A stretch of 64,000 nt of DNA from Tardiphaga alba (GCF_018279705.1 NZ_CP036498.1:372001-436000), one strand, 5' to 3'. Shown: positions 45,851 to 55,031, counted from the first letter of the stretch. The notes: generated by a model not told the origin, from the letters alone. Numbers and translations are program-made.

Positions 45851-47320
45851 TTACACGATCTGGCCATGGCGTAGTCTGCGCATCGCAAAGATTGCGATAA
45901 TGAAGCTCACAAGCAGCAGTAGCGCCGCGCGGGACGCGATGCGCCACGCGGTTGTCGTGGTCGCTGTCTCCTGCCGCTGCCACACTGGCAGCGCAGTCAT
46001 CTCGGCACGCGTCGTCGCGCGGTCTGTTGCGATCTTCGGCGCGAAGAATGCGCGCCAGCCGTTGTGGAAGGCTTCCGTCTGGTTCTTGAAAGCGACGAAA
46101 CGGCGGGAATCGTTACCCGCTACGAGATTCAGCGCCTCATTGACCAGGATCGCGGGTGACAGGAAGCCAATCAGATCCACCAGTTTCTGCTGTTCCAGCA
46201 ATTGATGGTCGAACTGATTCAACAACGGCTCAACCTGTGCGTCGACGCGTTGCTTGGCCAGGAAGAAAGCGCGCATGCGGGGCGGGACCTCAATGCGACC
46301 GTCCTTCACTGCCAAGGTCTCGGGATCCGAGGCATAGCGATAGTCCGTGCTGTACATGTCTTCATACTCGCGCAGCGCATCGGCGGTCACCACGCGTGTG
46401 CGACTGGCAAGCTCGGTGCGCGACGGCGCCGGGCTGATGGCGCCGACGACGAGATTCATCACGATGGGCAGGATGAGGACGAGGAACGTCCAGCCGGAGA
46501 TCAGGATCAATGCGTTCGACGAGGACGCACGGCCGAATGCATTGACCAGTGCTGCCAGCGCGAACCAGAACAACGTATAGCCGGCGACCACCAGCGCCCA
46601 CAGCGCCATGAACAGCAGCGAATCCATGCTGCGCGTTTCCGGAAACAGCGACAGCAGCACGAGCGGCGGTAGCGGCAGTATCACGGCCAGGAAGACGAGA
46701 TAACGTGCGCTCGCTTTGGCGGCGATCAGCGTCGTCAGTGCCATCGGCTGCGCGAACAGCATCCGCAGCGTGCCCTGTTCGCGCTCGGCGGACAGCATGT
46801 TGAAGGACAGGCCGATCACCAGCAGCGGCAGTACGAAAGTGATGACGAAAGAGAGATCGAAATGTCCGCTGAGCAGATTCCAGGGATTCTCGATCTCGGT
46901 GTCGTACATGAACTGGACCTTGCTCAGATACGAGATGCGATAATAGTTCGGCACCATGTCGGATTGACCGATCGCCAGCGCCGCCAGCGGCAGATTCGGC
47001 AGTGTGGTGTGGCGGCCGGCGAGGCCGCCCGCGAGCGCCGCCGGATTGGCGGGGTTGCCGAACGGGACCAGCGCCTGCTTGCCGTCGAGCACGGATTGCA
47101 GCGTCTTTTCGTTGGCCGCTTGTCGCTTGGCGCTGTGTTCGATGACCTCGGCGATCATCGCGCTGCGCTGCTTGGCCTGGGTGATGCCGACGAACAGGCC
47201 GCCCAGCACCATCGCCGCGAGCAGGATGGCAACGATCGGCAACGTGCGGTCGCGGGTGAGGATGGTCAGCTCATGCCGGAAGATGAGCTGGAACGTGGAT
47301 GTATGCTTCATCTGCGACAT
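45851..47320 (-). CDS. ABC-2 type permease, DUF3526-like, riboswitch unit 3
   Basis: The 489-residue membrane protein has an N-terminal helix (LPIVAILLAAMVLGGLFVGI) followed by a long extracytoplasmic stretch of about 110 residues, then five helices in the 170-300 range (FVITFVLPLLVIGLSFNML through LILISGWTFLVLILPIVMNLVV), a second large loop (about 310-440) and a C-terminal helix (ALLLLVSFIIAIFAM). ABC-2 hallmarks are SAEREQGTLRMLFAQP at the third helix. I recognise the DUF3526 permease layout, seen next to NosFY/Gld-type exporters. It starts one base after the stop of the second permease gene. Confidence 0.82.
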   Translation of the reverse strand: MSQMKHTSTFQLIFRHELTILTRDRTLPIVAILLAAMVLGGLFVGITQAKQRSAMIAEVIEHSAKRQAANEKTLQSVLDGKQALVPFGNPANPAALAGGLAGRHTTLPNLPLAALAIGQSDMVPNYYRISYLSKVQFMYDTEIENPWNLLSGHFDLSFVITFVLPLLVIGLSFNMLSAEREQGTLRMLFAQPMALTTLIAAKASARYLVFLAVILPLPPLVLLSLFPETRSMDSLLFMALWALVVAGYTLFWFALAALVNAFGRASSSNALILISGWTFLVLILPIVMNLVVGAISPAPSRTELASRTRVVTADALREYEDMYSTDYRYASDPETLAVKDGRIEVPPRMRAFFLAKQRVDAQVEPLLNQFDHQLLEQQKLVDLIGFLSPAILVNEALNLVAGNDSRRFVAFKNQTEAFHNGWRAFFAPKIATDRATTRAEMTALPVWQRQETATTTTAWRIASRAALLLLVSFIIAIFAMRRLRHGQIV

Positions 47321-47321
47321 G

Positions 47322-48725
47322 TCAGGCCATCCGCTTCAGGCTGCGAGAGACGGCGATGGAAGCGAGCGTCGCGGCAGCGGCGAACATCGCGGCCAGCAGC
47401 AAAAGGTCGGGCCAGTAGCGGCGGGCTGCAAAGCCGATCGTCGGCAGCTGATATTTGAATTCCGGCACGGTGGCCCAGAGTTTTGAGCCGGCCTTGTAGC
47501 TGAAATGAGCGTTGCCGAGCGTGTCGGCATGGGCGACGAGATCGTCGCTGACAATCTCCTGGATCTTGCGGCGTTGCAGTTCTGCGGCGGTGGAGAAATC
47601 GCGGTGCTGCGCGAAATCGGTTCCGGCTAGGCCCATGGAAAAACCGCGCAGCGTGATGACGGGAGCGACGAGGCCGATCCATTGCTGGAAGCGCTGCTGG
47701 CGCTCGAACGTGTCCCACAATTTGCCGAAGGTCTGGTCGAGCACGCCATAGCCTGCATGGTCATCGACCTTGAGCGCTGCGCCCCATTTGCTGAGCGGCA
47801 GAGACGGATCCCATTGCTCCTTGACGCCGAAACTCGATTTCCAGGCCTCGCCTGCGGCTTCGGAGATGTCGTGCGACAAGTGATTGTTGAAATCGAGCCG
47901 CGACGGCGTGGGATCGATCACATTGGCAATTTCCGATGCAGTGCGCGGGGCGATCAATGTCGCTGCGACCCAGAAGCCAAGCAAGAGCACGACGGCAGCG
48001 CGCGACGAGCGCACCATGGCGGAGACCGCGATGGTGAGGAAGACGAAGAAGCCGAGATAGAGCCCATAGCCCGCAATCAGCCAGAGCATGCGATAGACCA
48101 CATCGAGCCGCTCGGCGGAGGGCAGGCTGATGGTGGCGACGACCGAGAACACCAGCCAGACCGGAATCACCAGCGCGCAAGCGCAGGCGGCGAGCGCGAG
48201 CGCCTTGCCGAGTAGCAATTGCCGCGCGGGCACGCCGATGCTCAGCAATTGCCGCAGCGTGCCGCGTTCGCGCTCGCCGCTGATGGCGCCGAAGCCGATC
48301 ACGATGATCAGCAGTGGCACCAGTACCTGCACAATCCATGCAGGCGAGAGCTGGCCGAAACGCTGCAGCCCGGTGGCATCCTGCGCCGGCCGGAATTTCA
48401 ACTCGCTCTGGCGGTGCGCCTGCAGCCAGACGGTGGAGCCGACAAAGGGCTCGATGCCGGGATCGAGCACCGCCAGCGGCGGCTCCGGCTTGAACACATG
48501 CATGCCCTGTTCGGCGGCATCATGCGGATGCCGCTCGCCCTGTTGCAGCCAAGCCTGATAATCCAGCGCCTGGCCGGCAGCGCGCTCGTGATTGATCTGC
48601 GATTGCCGGATCGATCCCGACGCCAGTGCGACGATGGAGAGCAGGATGATGAGCGCCGCAGCCCACAGCATGCGGCCGTCGCGGATGATCTCGCGCAGAT
48701 CCTTGAGGGCGATGGTGCGGATCAC
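47322..48725 (-). CDS. ABC-2 type permease, DUF3526-like, first of a pair
   Basis: The 467-residue protein (GTG start, one base after the ATPase stop) is a paralogue-like partner of the next permease: N-terminal helix (LWAAALIILLSIVALASGSI), an extracytoplasmic loop, then SGERERGTLRQLLSIGVPARQLL in the cytoplasmic loop at helix 3, several helices (ALALAACACALVIPVWLVFSVVATI and beyond), a second large loop and a final helix (LLLLAAMFAAAATLASIAV). The two probably form a heterodimeric channel with the ATPase. The substrate is unknown; ABC-2 systems export. Confidence 0.82.
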   Translation of the reverse strand: MIRTIALKDLREIIRDGRMLWAAALIILLSIVALASGSIRQSQINHERAAGQALDYQAWLQQGERHPHDAAEQGMHVFKPEPPLAVLDPGIEPFVGSTVWLQAHRQSELKFRPAQDATGLQRFGQLSPAWIVQVLVPLLIIVIGFGAISGERERGTLRQLLSIGVPARQLLLGKALALAACACALVIPVWLVFSVVATISLPSAERLDVVYRMLWLIAGYGLYLGFFVFLTIAVSAMVRSSRAAVVLLLGFWVAATLIAPRTASEIANVIDPTPSRLDFNNHLSHDISEAAGEAWKSSFGVKEQWDPSLPLSKWGAALKVDDHAGYGVLDQTFGKLWDTFERQQRFQQWIGLVAPVITLRGFSMGLAGTDFAQHRDFSTAAELQRRKIQEIVSDDLVAHADTLGNAHFSYKAGSKLWATVPEFKYQLPTIGFAARRYWPDLLLLAAMFAAAATLASIAVSRSLKRMA

Positions 48726-48726
48726 G

Positions 48727-49431
48727 TCAGGCTTTCATATGTTCGAGATAGAGGGCCTGCAGATCCGCGTGGCTGACATCGGCGCTGTTCAGTTCCTGCA
48801 CGAGCTTGCCTCGGCGCATGATGCCGATACGGGTGCCGGTCTGTTTGGCGTGGAAGAGGTCGTGGGTCGTCGTCAGGATGGCCACGCCATTGCGGCTGGC
48901 ATTGACCAGCAATTCGGAAAACTCGTTGGCGGCGGACGGATCGAGGCCCGATGTCGGCTCGTCCAGCAGCAATGCCTTGGCGTTCTTCGCCAGCGCGATG
49001 GCGATGCCGACTTTCTGGCGCATGCCTTTCGAATAGGTGCCGACGCGATCGTCGGCCGCTTGCAGCGGCAGGCCGGCGGCCTGCAGGAGTTCGAGCAGGC
49101 GTTCGCGGGGTAATTCCTCACCGATGGCAAGGGTCGCAAAGAAAGCGAGATTCTCGACGCCGGACAGCTGCGGATAGAGATTGACCTGTTCGGGGATGTA
49201 AGCGAGCAGCCGCTTGGTCTCAAACGGCTCTGCGGCGACATCGCGCTTGTTAATCAGCAGGCGACCTGCTGTCGGCTGAATGAAATTCAGAAACAGATTG
49301 ATCAGCGTGGTCTTGCCAGCGCCATTGGCGCCGAGCAGGCAATAGATATCGCCGGGCTGTACGTTGAGCGAGACATCGTCGAGTGCGCATTTGGCACCGA
49401 ACTGCTTCTTGACGGTGATGGCCTCAAGCAT
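48727..49431 (-). CDS. ABC transporter ATP-binding protein, riboswitch unit 3
   Basis: The 234-residue ATPase has Walker A LLGANGAGKTTLINLFLNF, Q-loop AYIPEQVNLYPQLSG, signature TYSKGMRQKVGIAIAL, Walker B LLLDEPTSGLDPS and an H-loop in TTTHDLFHAKQ. It belongs to the NosF/CcmA-type exporter ATPases. It is the first gene of a three-gene unit (ATPase, permease, permease, gaps of one base) preceded by riboswitch 3. ATG 49431 is the start. Confidence 0.9.
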   Translation of the reverse strand: MLEAITVKKQFGAKCALDDVSLNVQPGDIYCLLGANGAGKTTLINLFLNFIQPTAGRLLINKRDVAAEPFETKRLLAYIPEQVNLYPQLSGVENLAFFATLAIGEELPRERLLELLQAAGLPLQAADDRVGTYSKGMRQKVGIAIALAKNAKALLLDEPTSGLDPSAANEFSELLVNASRNGVAILTTTHDLFHAKQTGTRIGIMRRGKLVQELNSADVSHADLQALYLEHMKA

Positions 49432-49479
49432 GGGGCGCCGTGCTGAAGCTGGACAGGAAGGAGATCATCCGAAGGACTC

Positions 49480-49502
49480 GCGATAACGATGCACGTCACC
49501 GC
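49480..49502 (-). promoter_or_regulatory. conserved leader hairpin, riboswitch unit 3
   Basis: Same 9-bp stem (GCGGTGACG ... CGTTATCGC); the loop is TGCAT instead of TGCCA. It lies about 48 bases before the ATPase start. Confidence 0.5.
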
Positions 49503-49550
49503 AAACCAAACCGTTTTGCCATTCGAAGCGAAGGCAATTCGGCTTCCATC

Positions 49551-49772
49551 AGGACACCCCGCCCAATGTGCTCGCGTGTGACCACGACTGACGGCAGGTC
49601 TCCTGGCTCGCGGGTCAATGCCTTGCGTCGCCTTCCCGGACGGAAATCCAGTGGCATGTGGCGCAGGCTCGCCGCTTACAGTTGCGGGGGCAGCCGCGGA
49701 ATCGGATCGTCGGAAGAACGAGCCTCACCGCATTCCCTTTTGGTCCGTTAGGAACCGTCGCCGCCACGTTTC
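49551..49772 (-). promoter_or_regulatory. cobalamin riboswitch 3
   Basis: Aptamer features as in the other two: GACGGTTCC, AATGCGGTGAG, CCGCGGCTGCCCCCGCAACTG with TAAGCGG, GCCACTGG, GGGAAGG, and the B12 box at 49593-49607. The 66-base block 49551-49616 is identical in all three copies. It precedes an exporter operon rather than an importer, which is unusual. Confidence 0.9.
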
Positions 49773-49795
49773 TGTGAAATGGCAGAGCGAGTCAA
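49767..49795 (-). promoter_or_regulatory. candidate promoter of riboswitch unit 3
   Basis: TTGACT (49790-49795), a 17-base spacer and GAAACG (49767-49772) on the minus strand, as in units 1 and 2. Confidence 0.5.
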
Positions 49796-49900
49796 TGCCG
49801 CGAGTCTGCCATAGTGCGGACGCTGCGGCAGCCTGTCACAGCGTCGTCGCGCGAGATGCTTACAGCCTCTGCGTCACCATCGCGATCCCAGGAGAGCACA

Positions 49901-51451
49901 ATGGCCATCCGCGTGTCCCGTCGCCGCTTTCTCACCACGGCTGCCGCTGGCGCCGGCGTGTTGGCGATGCCCTCGCTCAGCCGTGCGGCGGATCGGCCGG
50001 TGGTGTCGCATGGCGTGCAGTCCGGTGATATCGGGCTCGATAGCGGCATGATCTGGTCGCGGGCGGATCGCCCTGCGCAGATGCTGGTGGAAGTGGCGAC
50101 CACCGATTCCTTCAAGCATGCACGTGCTCTGCCGCCGGTGAATGTGCTGCCGGAGAGTGATTTCACCGCAAAGCTGCTGCTGGAAAATCTGCCTTCGGGG
50201 CAGGACATCTTCTACCGCGTGCGCTTCCGCGATCTCGCGCATACGAGCGTGGTCGGCGAGCCCGTCAACGGACGCTTCCGCACCGCGCCGGCGGATCGGC
50301 GCGATGTGTCTTTCGTCTGGGGCGGCGACGTCGCCGGGCAGGGCTGGGGCATCAATGCCGATGACGGTGGCATGGTCACCTTCGCCACCATGCGCAAGCA
50401 CAATCCGGATTTCCTCCTGCATAATGGCGATACGATCTATGCCGACGGGCCGATGGTCGCCGAAGTAAAGCTTCCGGATGGGGCGCTCTGGAAGAACACC
50501 ACGTTGGTGCCGGAGAAAGCAAAAGTCGCCGAGACGCTCGATGAATTCCGTGCGGCGCATAAATACAATCTGCTCGACGACAATGTGCGCGCCTTCAATG
50601 CTGATGTGCCGATCTTCGGCCAGTGGGACGATCACGAGGTCACCAACAATTGGTCGGCCTCGAAGCAATTGCCGGCCGCCTACAAGGAGCGCGATATCGG
50701 CGTGCTCGCCGCGCGTGGGGCGCGGGCGTTTCACGAGATGTATCCTGTGCGGATCAATCCGGCCGAACCCGGCCGCGTCTATCGCACCCTGAACTACGGC
50801 CCGCATCTCGATGTCTTCATGCTGGACGAGCGCAGCTATCGCAGCCCGAACGGGCCGAACACCCAGACGAGCTACGGCCCTGAGGCGTATTTCATCGGCC
50901 CGGAGCAACTGGCCTGGCTGAAGCGCGCTTTGCTGGAATCCCGCGCCACCTGGAAGGTGATCGCCTCCGACATGCCGATCGGCCTGCTGGTCTATGACAA
51001 CGCAGCCACGAAATCGGGCTCCGAGGCGATTGCTCAGGGCGATGGTCCGGCGCTCGGGCGCGAGCTGGAGATCGCCGACCTGCTCCGCTTCATCAAGGTG
51101 GCCGGCATCCGCAATACAGTGTGGTTTACCGCCGATGTTCACTACACGGCGGCCCATTACTACAACCCGGACAAGGCCCAGTTCCAGGATTTCGAGCCGT
51201 TCTGGGAGTTTGTCTCCGGCCCGTTCCATGCCGGTACCTTCGGCCCGGCCGGGCTGGACAACACCTTCGGCCCCGAAGTCCGCTTCGTGAAAGCGCCGGG
51301 CAAAGGGAAGCAGAACCTGCCGCCCTCGGCCGGTATGCAGTTCTTCGGTCACGTAAAGATCGAGGGGGCAACCGGCCAGATGACCGTAACGCTCCGGGAT
51401 CGGGCCGATACGGCCCTTTGGAGCACCGTTCTGGACCCCAAAATGGGCTGA
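49901..51451 (+). CDS. phoD: PhoD-type alkaline phosphatase, Tat-exported
   Basis: The 516-residue protein has a twin-arginine signal (VSRRRFLTTAAAGAGVLAMPSLSRA) and the PhoD fold: an N-terminal fibronectin-like domain (VVSHGVQSGDIGLDSGMIWSRAD) and a metallo-phosphatase core with FVWGGDVAGQGWGIN, HNGDTIYADGP, WDDHEVTNN and WFTADVHYTAAHYY, which supply the calcium/iron ligands. It releases phosphate from phosphodiesters and monoesters in the periplasm. AGGAGA lies seven bases before ATG 49901. It is divergent from riboswitch unit 3. PhoD is the second alkaline phosphatase of this window, unrelated to the PhoA-type one. Confidence 0.93.
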   Translation: MAIRVSRRRFLTTAAAGAGVLAMPSLSRAADRPVVSHGVQSGDIGLDSGMIWSRADRPAQMLVEVATTDSFKHARALPPVNVLPESDFTAKLLLENLPSGQDIFYRVRFRDLAHTSVVGEPVNGRFRTAPADRRDVSFVWGGDVAGQGWGINADDGGMVTFATMRKHNPDFLLHNGDTIYADGPMVAEVKLPDGALWKNTTLVPEKAKVAETLDEFRAAHKYNLLDDNVRAFNADVPIFGQWDDHEVTNNWSASKQLPAAYKERDIGVLAARGARAFHEMYPVRINPAEPGRVYRTLNYGPHLDVFMLDERSYRSPNGPNTQTSYGPEAYFIGPEQLAWLKRALLESRATWKVIASDMPIGLLVYDNAATKSGSEAIAQGDGPALGRELEIADLLRFIKVAGIRNTVWFTADVHYTAAHYYNPDKAQFQDFEPFWEFVSGPFHAGTFGPAGLDNTFGPEVRFVKAPGKGKQNLPPSAGMQFFGHVKIEGATGQMTVTLRDRADTALWSTVLDPKMG

Positions 51452-51470
51452 TTTGCCGGGCAGATTCACG

Positions 51471-51498
51471 TTGTTTTTGGAGGATTCCTGACTATATT
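51471..51498 (+). promoter_or_regulatory. candidate promoter of typA
   Basis: TTGTTT (51471-51476), a 16-base spacer and TATATT (51493-51498), about 170 bases before the typA start. It is the best match in this gap. Confidence 0.35.
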
Positions 51499-51669
51499 GC
51501 GCCGCAACGCGCCCGAGTACCCGGCTTTTTCTCCAAGGCCGGGTTTGCTTTTGCAGGGATTGCCCCAGCGCGTTTTCAGGCAGGACAGAGTTGGTCGCGC
51601 ATGGAGCGCAGGTCCAGCCTCTTGCAGAACCCGCTCAGGGCATCCGTTCGTCGAACCAGAAGAAGACAC

Positions 51670-53493
51670 ATGAAACTGCGCAACATCGCCATCATCGCAC
51701 ACGTCGACCACGGCAAGACAACGCTCGTCGACAAGCTCCTGCAGCAGTCGGGCACCTTCCGCGACAATCAGCGCGTCCAGGAACGCGCGATGGATAGCAA
51801 CGATCTCGAAAAAGAACGCGGCATCACCATTCTCGCCAAGTGTACGTCGGTGCTGTGGGAAGATACCCAGATCAACATCGTCGACACCCCAGGCCACGCC
51901 GACTTCGGCGGCGAAGTCGAACGCATCCTGTCGATGGTCGATGGCGTCATCGTTCTCGTCGACGCCGCTGAAGGTCCGATGCCGCAGACCAAGTTCGTGG
52001 TCGGCAAGGCACTCAAGCTCGGTCTCCGCCCGATCGTCGCCATCAACAAGGTCGATCGTCAGGACGCCCGCATCGACGAAGTCGTCAATGAAGTGTTCGA
52101 CCTGTTCGCAGCGCTCGACGCGACCGACGAGCAGCTCGACTTCCCGATCCTGTACGGGTCGGGCCGCAATGGCTGGATGGCCAACAGCCCGGATGCCTCG
52201 CACGATGTCGGCATGAAGGCGTTGTTCGAGCTGGTGCTCAAGCATGTGCCGGCACCGGTTGTCGAAGAAGGTCCGTTCCGCCTGCTCGGCACCATTCTCG
52301 AAGCGAATAACTTTTTGGGCCGCATCATCACCGGCCGCATCGCCTCGGGCTCGGTGAAGCCGAACCAGACCTTCAAGGTTCTGTCGCGCGACGGCAAGAC
52401 CGTCGAAACCGGCCGTATCTCGAAGATCCTTGCCTTCCGCGGCCTCGAGCGCCAGCCGGTGGATTTCGCCGAAGCCGGCGACATCGTCGCCATCGCGGGC
52501 ATGACCAAGGGCACCGTGGCCGACACCTTCTGCGATCCCACGGTCGAAACTCCGATCCAGGCGCAGGCGATCGATCCGCCGACCGTGTCGATGTCCTTCA
52601 TCGTCAACAACTCGCCGCTCGCCGGCACCGAGGGCGACAAGGTCACCAGCCGCCTGATCCGCGACCGTCTGCTGCGCGAAGCGGAAGGCAATGTCGCGCT
52701 CAAGGTGGTCGAGGCCGCTGACAAGGACGCGATGGAAGTCTCGGGCCGCGGCGAATTGCAGCTCGCGATCCTGATCGAAAACATGCGCCGTGAAGGTTTT
52801 GAGCTCTCGGTGTCGCGGCCGCGCGTGGTGCTCACCAAGGATGAGAACGGCAACACGCTGGAGCCGATCGAGGAAGTCGTGATCGACGTCGATGACGAGT
52901 TTTCGGGCGTCGTCGTGCAGAAGATGAGCGAGCGCAAGGCCGAGATGATGGAGATGCGTCCGTCGGGCGGCAATCGCCTGCGTCTCGTGTTCCACGCGCC
53001 GACCCGCGGCCTGATCGGTTATCAGGGCGAGTTGATGACCGACACCAAGGGCACGGCGATCATGAACCGCCTGTTCCACGATTACCTGCCCTATAAGGGC
53101 GAGATCGCCGGCCGCCGCAATGGCGTGCTGATCTCGAACGACCAGGGCGAAGCGGTGGCTTACGCCATGTTCAAGCTGGAAGATCGCGGTCCGATGATGA
53201 TCGAGCCGGGCTGGAAGGTCTATCGCGGCATGATCATCGGCGAGCACACCCGCGAGAACGATCTCGAACTCAACGTTCTCAAGGGCAAGCAGCTCACCAA
53301 CATCCGCACCACGTCGAAGGACGAAGCGGTGCGCCTGACCCCGCCGATCCGCATGACGCTGGAAAAGGCGCTGGCTTACATCGAGAGCGACGAACTGGTG
53401 GAAATCACCCCGAAGTCGATCCGCCTGCGCAAGAAGCACCTCGATCCGAACGATCGCAAGCGCGCGGAAAAGAGCAAGGAAGCGATCGCCTAA
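51670..53493 (+). CDS. typA: ribosome-associated GTPase TypA/BipA
   Basis: The 607-residue translational GTPase has G1 [10 protein letters not shown] at 11-20, the switch II region [20 protein letters not shown] (G4) and the TypA-specific end [14 protein letters not shown]. Domains follow the EF-G/TypA order with the EF-G-like [20 protein letters not shown]. BipA binds the ribosome and supports assembly and growth at low temperature or stress. ATG 51670 was chosen because it begins [15 protein letters not shown]; the longer open frame overlaps phoD. A strong terminator follows. Confidence 0.96.
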   Translation: MKLRNIAIIAHVDHGKTTLVDKLLQQSGTFRDNQRVQERAMDSNDLEKERGITILAKCTSVLWEDTQINIVDTPGHADFGGEVERILSMVDGVIVLVDAAEGPMPQTKFVVGKALKLGLRPIVAINKVDRQDARIDEVVNEVFDLFAALDATDEQLDFPILYGSGRNGWMANSPDASHDVGMKALFELVLKHVPAPVVEEGPFRLLGTILEANNFLGRIITGRIASGSVKPNQTFKVLSRDGKTVETGRISKILAFRGLERQPVDFAEAGDIVAIAGMTKGTVADTFCDPTVETPIQAQAIDPPTVSMSFIVNNSPLAGTEGDKVTSRLIRDRLLREAEGNVALKVVEAADKDAMEVSGRGELQLAILIENMRREGFELSVSRPRVVLTKDENGNTLEPIEEVVIDVDDEFSGVVVQKMSERKAEMMEMRPSGGNRLRLVFHAPTRGLIGYQGELMTDTKGTAIMNRLFHDYLPYKGEIAGRRNGVLISNDQGEAVAYAMFKLEDRGPMMIEPGWKVYRGMIIGEHTRENDLELNVLKGKQLTNIRTTSKDEAVRLTPPIRMTLEKALAYIESDELVEITPKSIRLRKKHLDPNDRKRAEKSKEAIA

Positions 53494-53522
53494 GCGGCGG
53501 CGTTTCTCTTCACTGTTGCGAA

Positions 53523-53552
53523 ATGCCCGGCGCGAGCCGGGCATTTTTGTTT
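53523..53552 (+). terminator. rho-independent terminator of typA
   Basis: A perfect 9-bp stem (ATGCCCGGC ... GCCGGGCAT) with a GCGA loop is followed by TTTTTGTTT, 30 bases after the stop codon. It is nearly identical to the stem of the terminator at 5310-5340. Confidence 0.92.
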
Positions 53553-53559
53553 GGGGGCC

Positions 53560-53648
53560 GTAGCCCGGATGGAGCGTAGCGTAATCCGGGATTCAGACGT
53601 GCCACATATCGCCGGTCCCCGGATTGCGCTGCGCTCCATCCGGGCTAC
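53560..53648. repeat. intergenic inverted repeat, type B copy 3
   Basis: GTAGCCCGGATGGAGCG mirrors CGCTCCATCCGGGCTAC (17 bases each), the cleanest of the three type B copies. It lies between the typA terminator and the amine oxidase. Confidence 0.88.
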
Positions 53649-53668
53649 GATGATCACGACAATCCGGA

Positions 53669-54928
53669 ATGAATGATTCCATGACCGCCTCTCTTCCCTC
53701 GTCCGTCGATGTCGCCATCATCGGCGCCGGCGCCGCCGGCCTCGGTGCCGCACGCACGCTTGAGAATTCCGGCCTCTCGGTGATCGTGCTCGAAGCCCGC
53801 GACCGCATCGGTGGCCGCGCCCATACGATCATGGCGGCGCCAGGCATTCCGTTCGATCTCGGCTGCGAATGGCTGCACTCTGCCGACAAGAACGATTTCG
53901 TCGACATCGCAAAGCAGCTCGGCTTCAAGGTCGACAAGAACCGCCCGCCCTGGCGCGAGCAGACTTACGATGCAGTCTTCTCGAAAGCGCAGCGCCAGGA
54001 ATTCTTCGCTGCGATGGATGCGTTCTACGACCGCGCCGAAGAGGCCGCGGAGAATGACGATGATGCGCCGGCTGCGACATGTCTCGAGCCCGGCAATCCG
54101 TGGAATCCCATGATCGATGCGGTCTCCACTTACATCAACGGTTTCGAGCTCAAGGACGTGTCGCTGCACGACATGGATTCCTACGAGGACACCGAGGTGA
54201 ACTGGCGTCTGCCCGATGGCTACGGCACGCTGATTGCCGCTTATGGCGCGCCATGTCCGGTGGCGCTGAATACGGAAGTGACGGTCATCGATCACTCCGG
54301 CGCGCGGGTGAAGATCGAAACCTCGCGCGGCACCGTGAGCGCGGCGAAGGTGGTCATCTGCGTGCCCACCAATCTTCTCGCCAATGAAAACATCCGCTTC
54401 CACCCGCCGCTGCCGGAGAAAGTCGAAGCTGCCGCCGGCTTGCCGCTTGGCGCCGACAACAAGGTGATGCTGGCGCTGGACGATGCCGAGAAATGGCCGG
54501 CCGATGTCGGCTTGCGCGGTTCGTCGATCGCCACCGGCATCGGCAGTTTCCATCTGCGTCCTTCCGGTCGGCCCTGCATTGCGGGCTTCTTCGGCGGTAC
54601 CTTTGCACGCGAGATGGAAGATGCGGGCGAGGGCGCACTGGCCGCGCAGAGCATCGAGGAAATCGTAAAGCTGCTCGGCTCGGATATCCGCAGCAAGCTC
54701 ACGCCGCTCGCCGAGAGCCGCTGGTGCCACGATCGTTTCGCGCAGGGCGCCTATTCGGCGGCGAAGCCCGGTCATGCGGAGTCGCGCGCAGTGCTGGCCG
54801 CGCCGGTGAATGGCCGTCTCTTCTTTGCGGGCGAGGCCACCTCCCCGAATTTCTTCTCGACAGCGCATGGCGCGCGGGAGAGTGGCGAGCGTGCGGCGAA
54901 GGAAGTGATGGCAAGTGCCAAACGATAA
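53669..54928 (+). CDS. FAD-dependent amine oxidase (monoamine oxidase family)
   Basis: The 419-residue flavoprotein has the FAD motif VDVAIIGAGAAGLGAARTLENSGLSVIVLEARDRIGGRAHT, the amine-oxidase middle region LPDGYGTLIAAYG, and the C-terminal FAD contact GRLFFAGEATSPNFFSTAHGARESGERAAKEV. It oxidises a primary, secondary or polyamine substrate. The enzyme lacks a signal peptide, so it is likely cytoplasmic. Start ATG 53669 or 53681; there is no strong ribosome-binding site for either. It is monocistronic. Confidence 0.88.
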   Translation: MNDSMTASLPSSVDVAIIGAGAAGLGAARTLENSGLSVIVLEARDRIGGRAHTIMAAPGIPFDLGCEWLHSADKNDFVDIAKQLGFKVDKNRPPWREQTYDAVFSKAQRQEFFAAMDAFYDRAEEAAENDDDAPAATCLEPGNPWNPMIDAVSTYINGFELKDVSLHDMDSYEDTEVNWRLPDGYGTLIAAYGAPCPVALNTEVTVIDHSGARVKIETSRGTVSAAKVVICVPTNLLANENIRFHPPLPEKVEAAAGLPLGADNKVMLALDDAEKWPADVGLRGSSIATGIGSFHLRPSGRPCIAGFFGGTFAREMEDAGEGALAAQSIEEIVKLLGSDIRSKLTPLAESRWCHDRFAQGAYSAAKPGHAESRAVLAAPVNGRLFFAGEATSPNFFSTAHGARESGERAAKEVMASAKR

Positions 54929-54930
54929 AG

Positions 54931-55024
54931 CCGTCATTGCGAGAAGCCTCTTTGCGACGAAGCAATCCAGTCTTCGCTTGCGGCTCTCTGGATTGCTTCG
55001 TCGCTTCGCTCCTCGCAATGACGG
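54931..55024. repeat. intergenic inverted repeat (CCGTCATTGCGAG type)
   Basis: CCGTCATTGCGAG is mirrored by CTCGCAATGACGG, with inner arms CGACGAAGCAATCCAG and CTGGATTGCTTCGTCG. It forms one long hairpin between the convergent amine oxidase and DCC genes. Confidence 0.88.
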
Positions 55025-55031
55025 CTGAGAG

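Noticed and set aside
49874-51469. 531-aa minus-strand frame opposite phoD
   Set aside because: Mirror of the phoD gene, with low-complexity basic residues and no domain.
51466-53544. 692-aa minus-strand frame opposite typA
   Set aside because: Antisense shadow of typA with no recognised domain, although very long.
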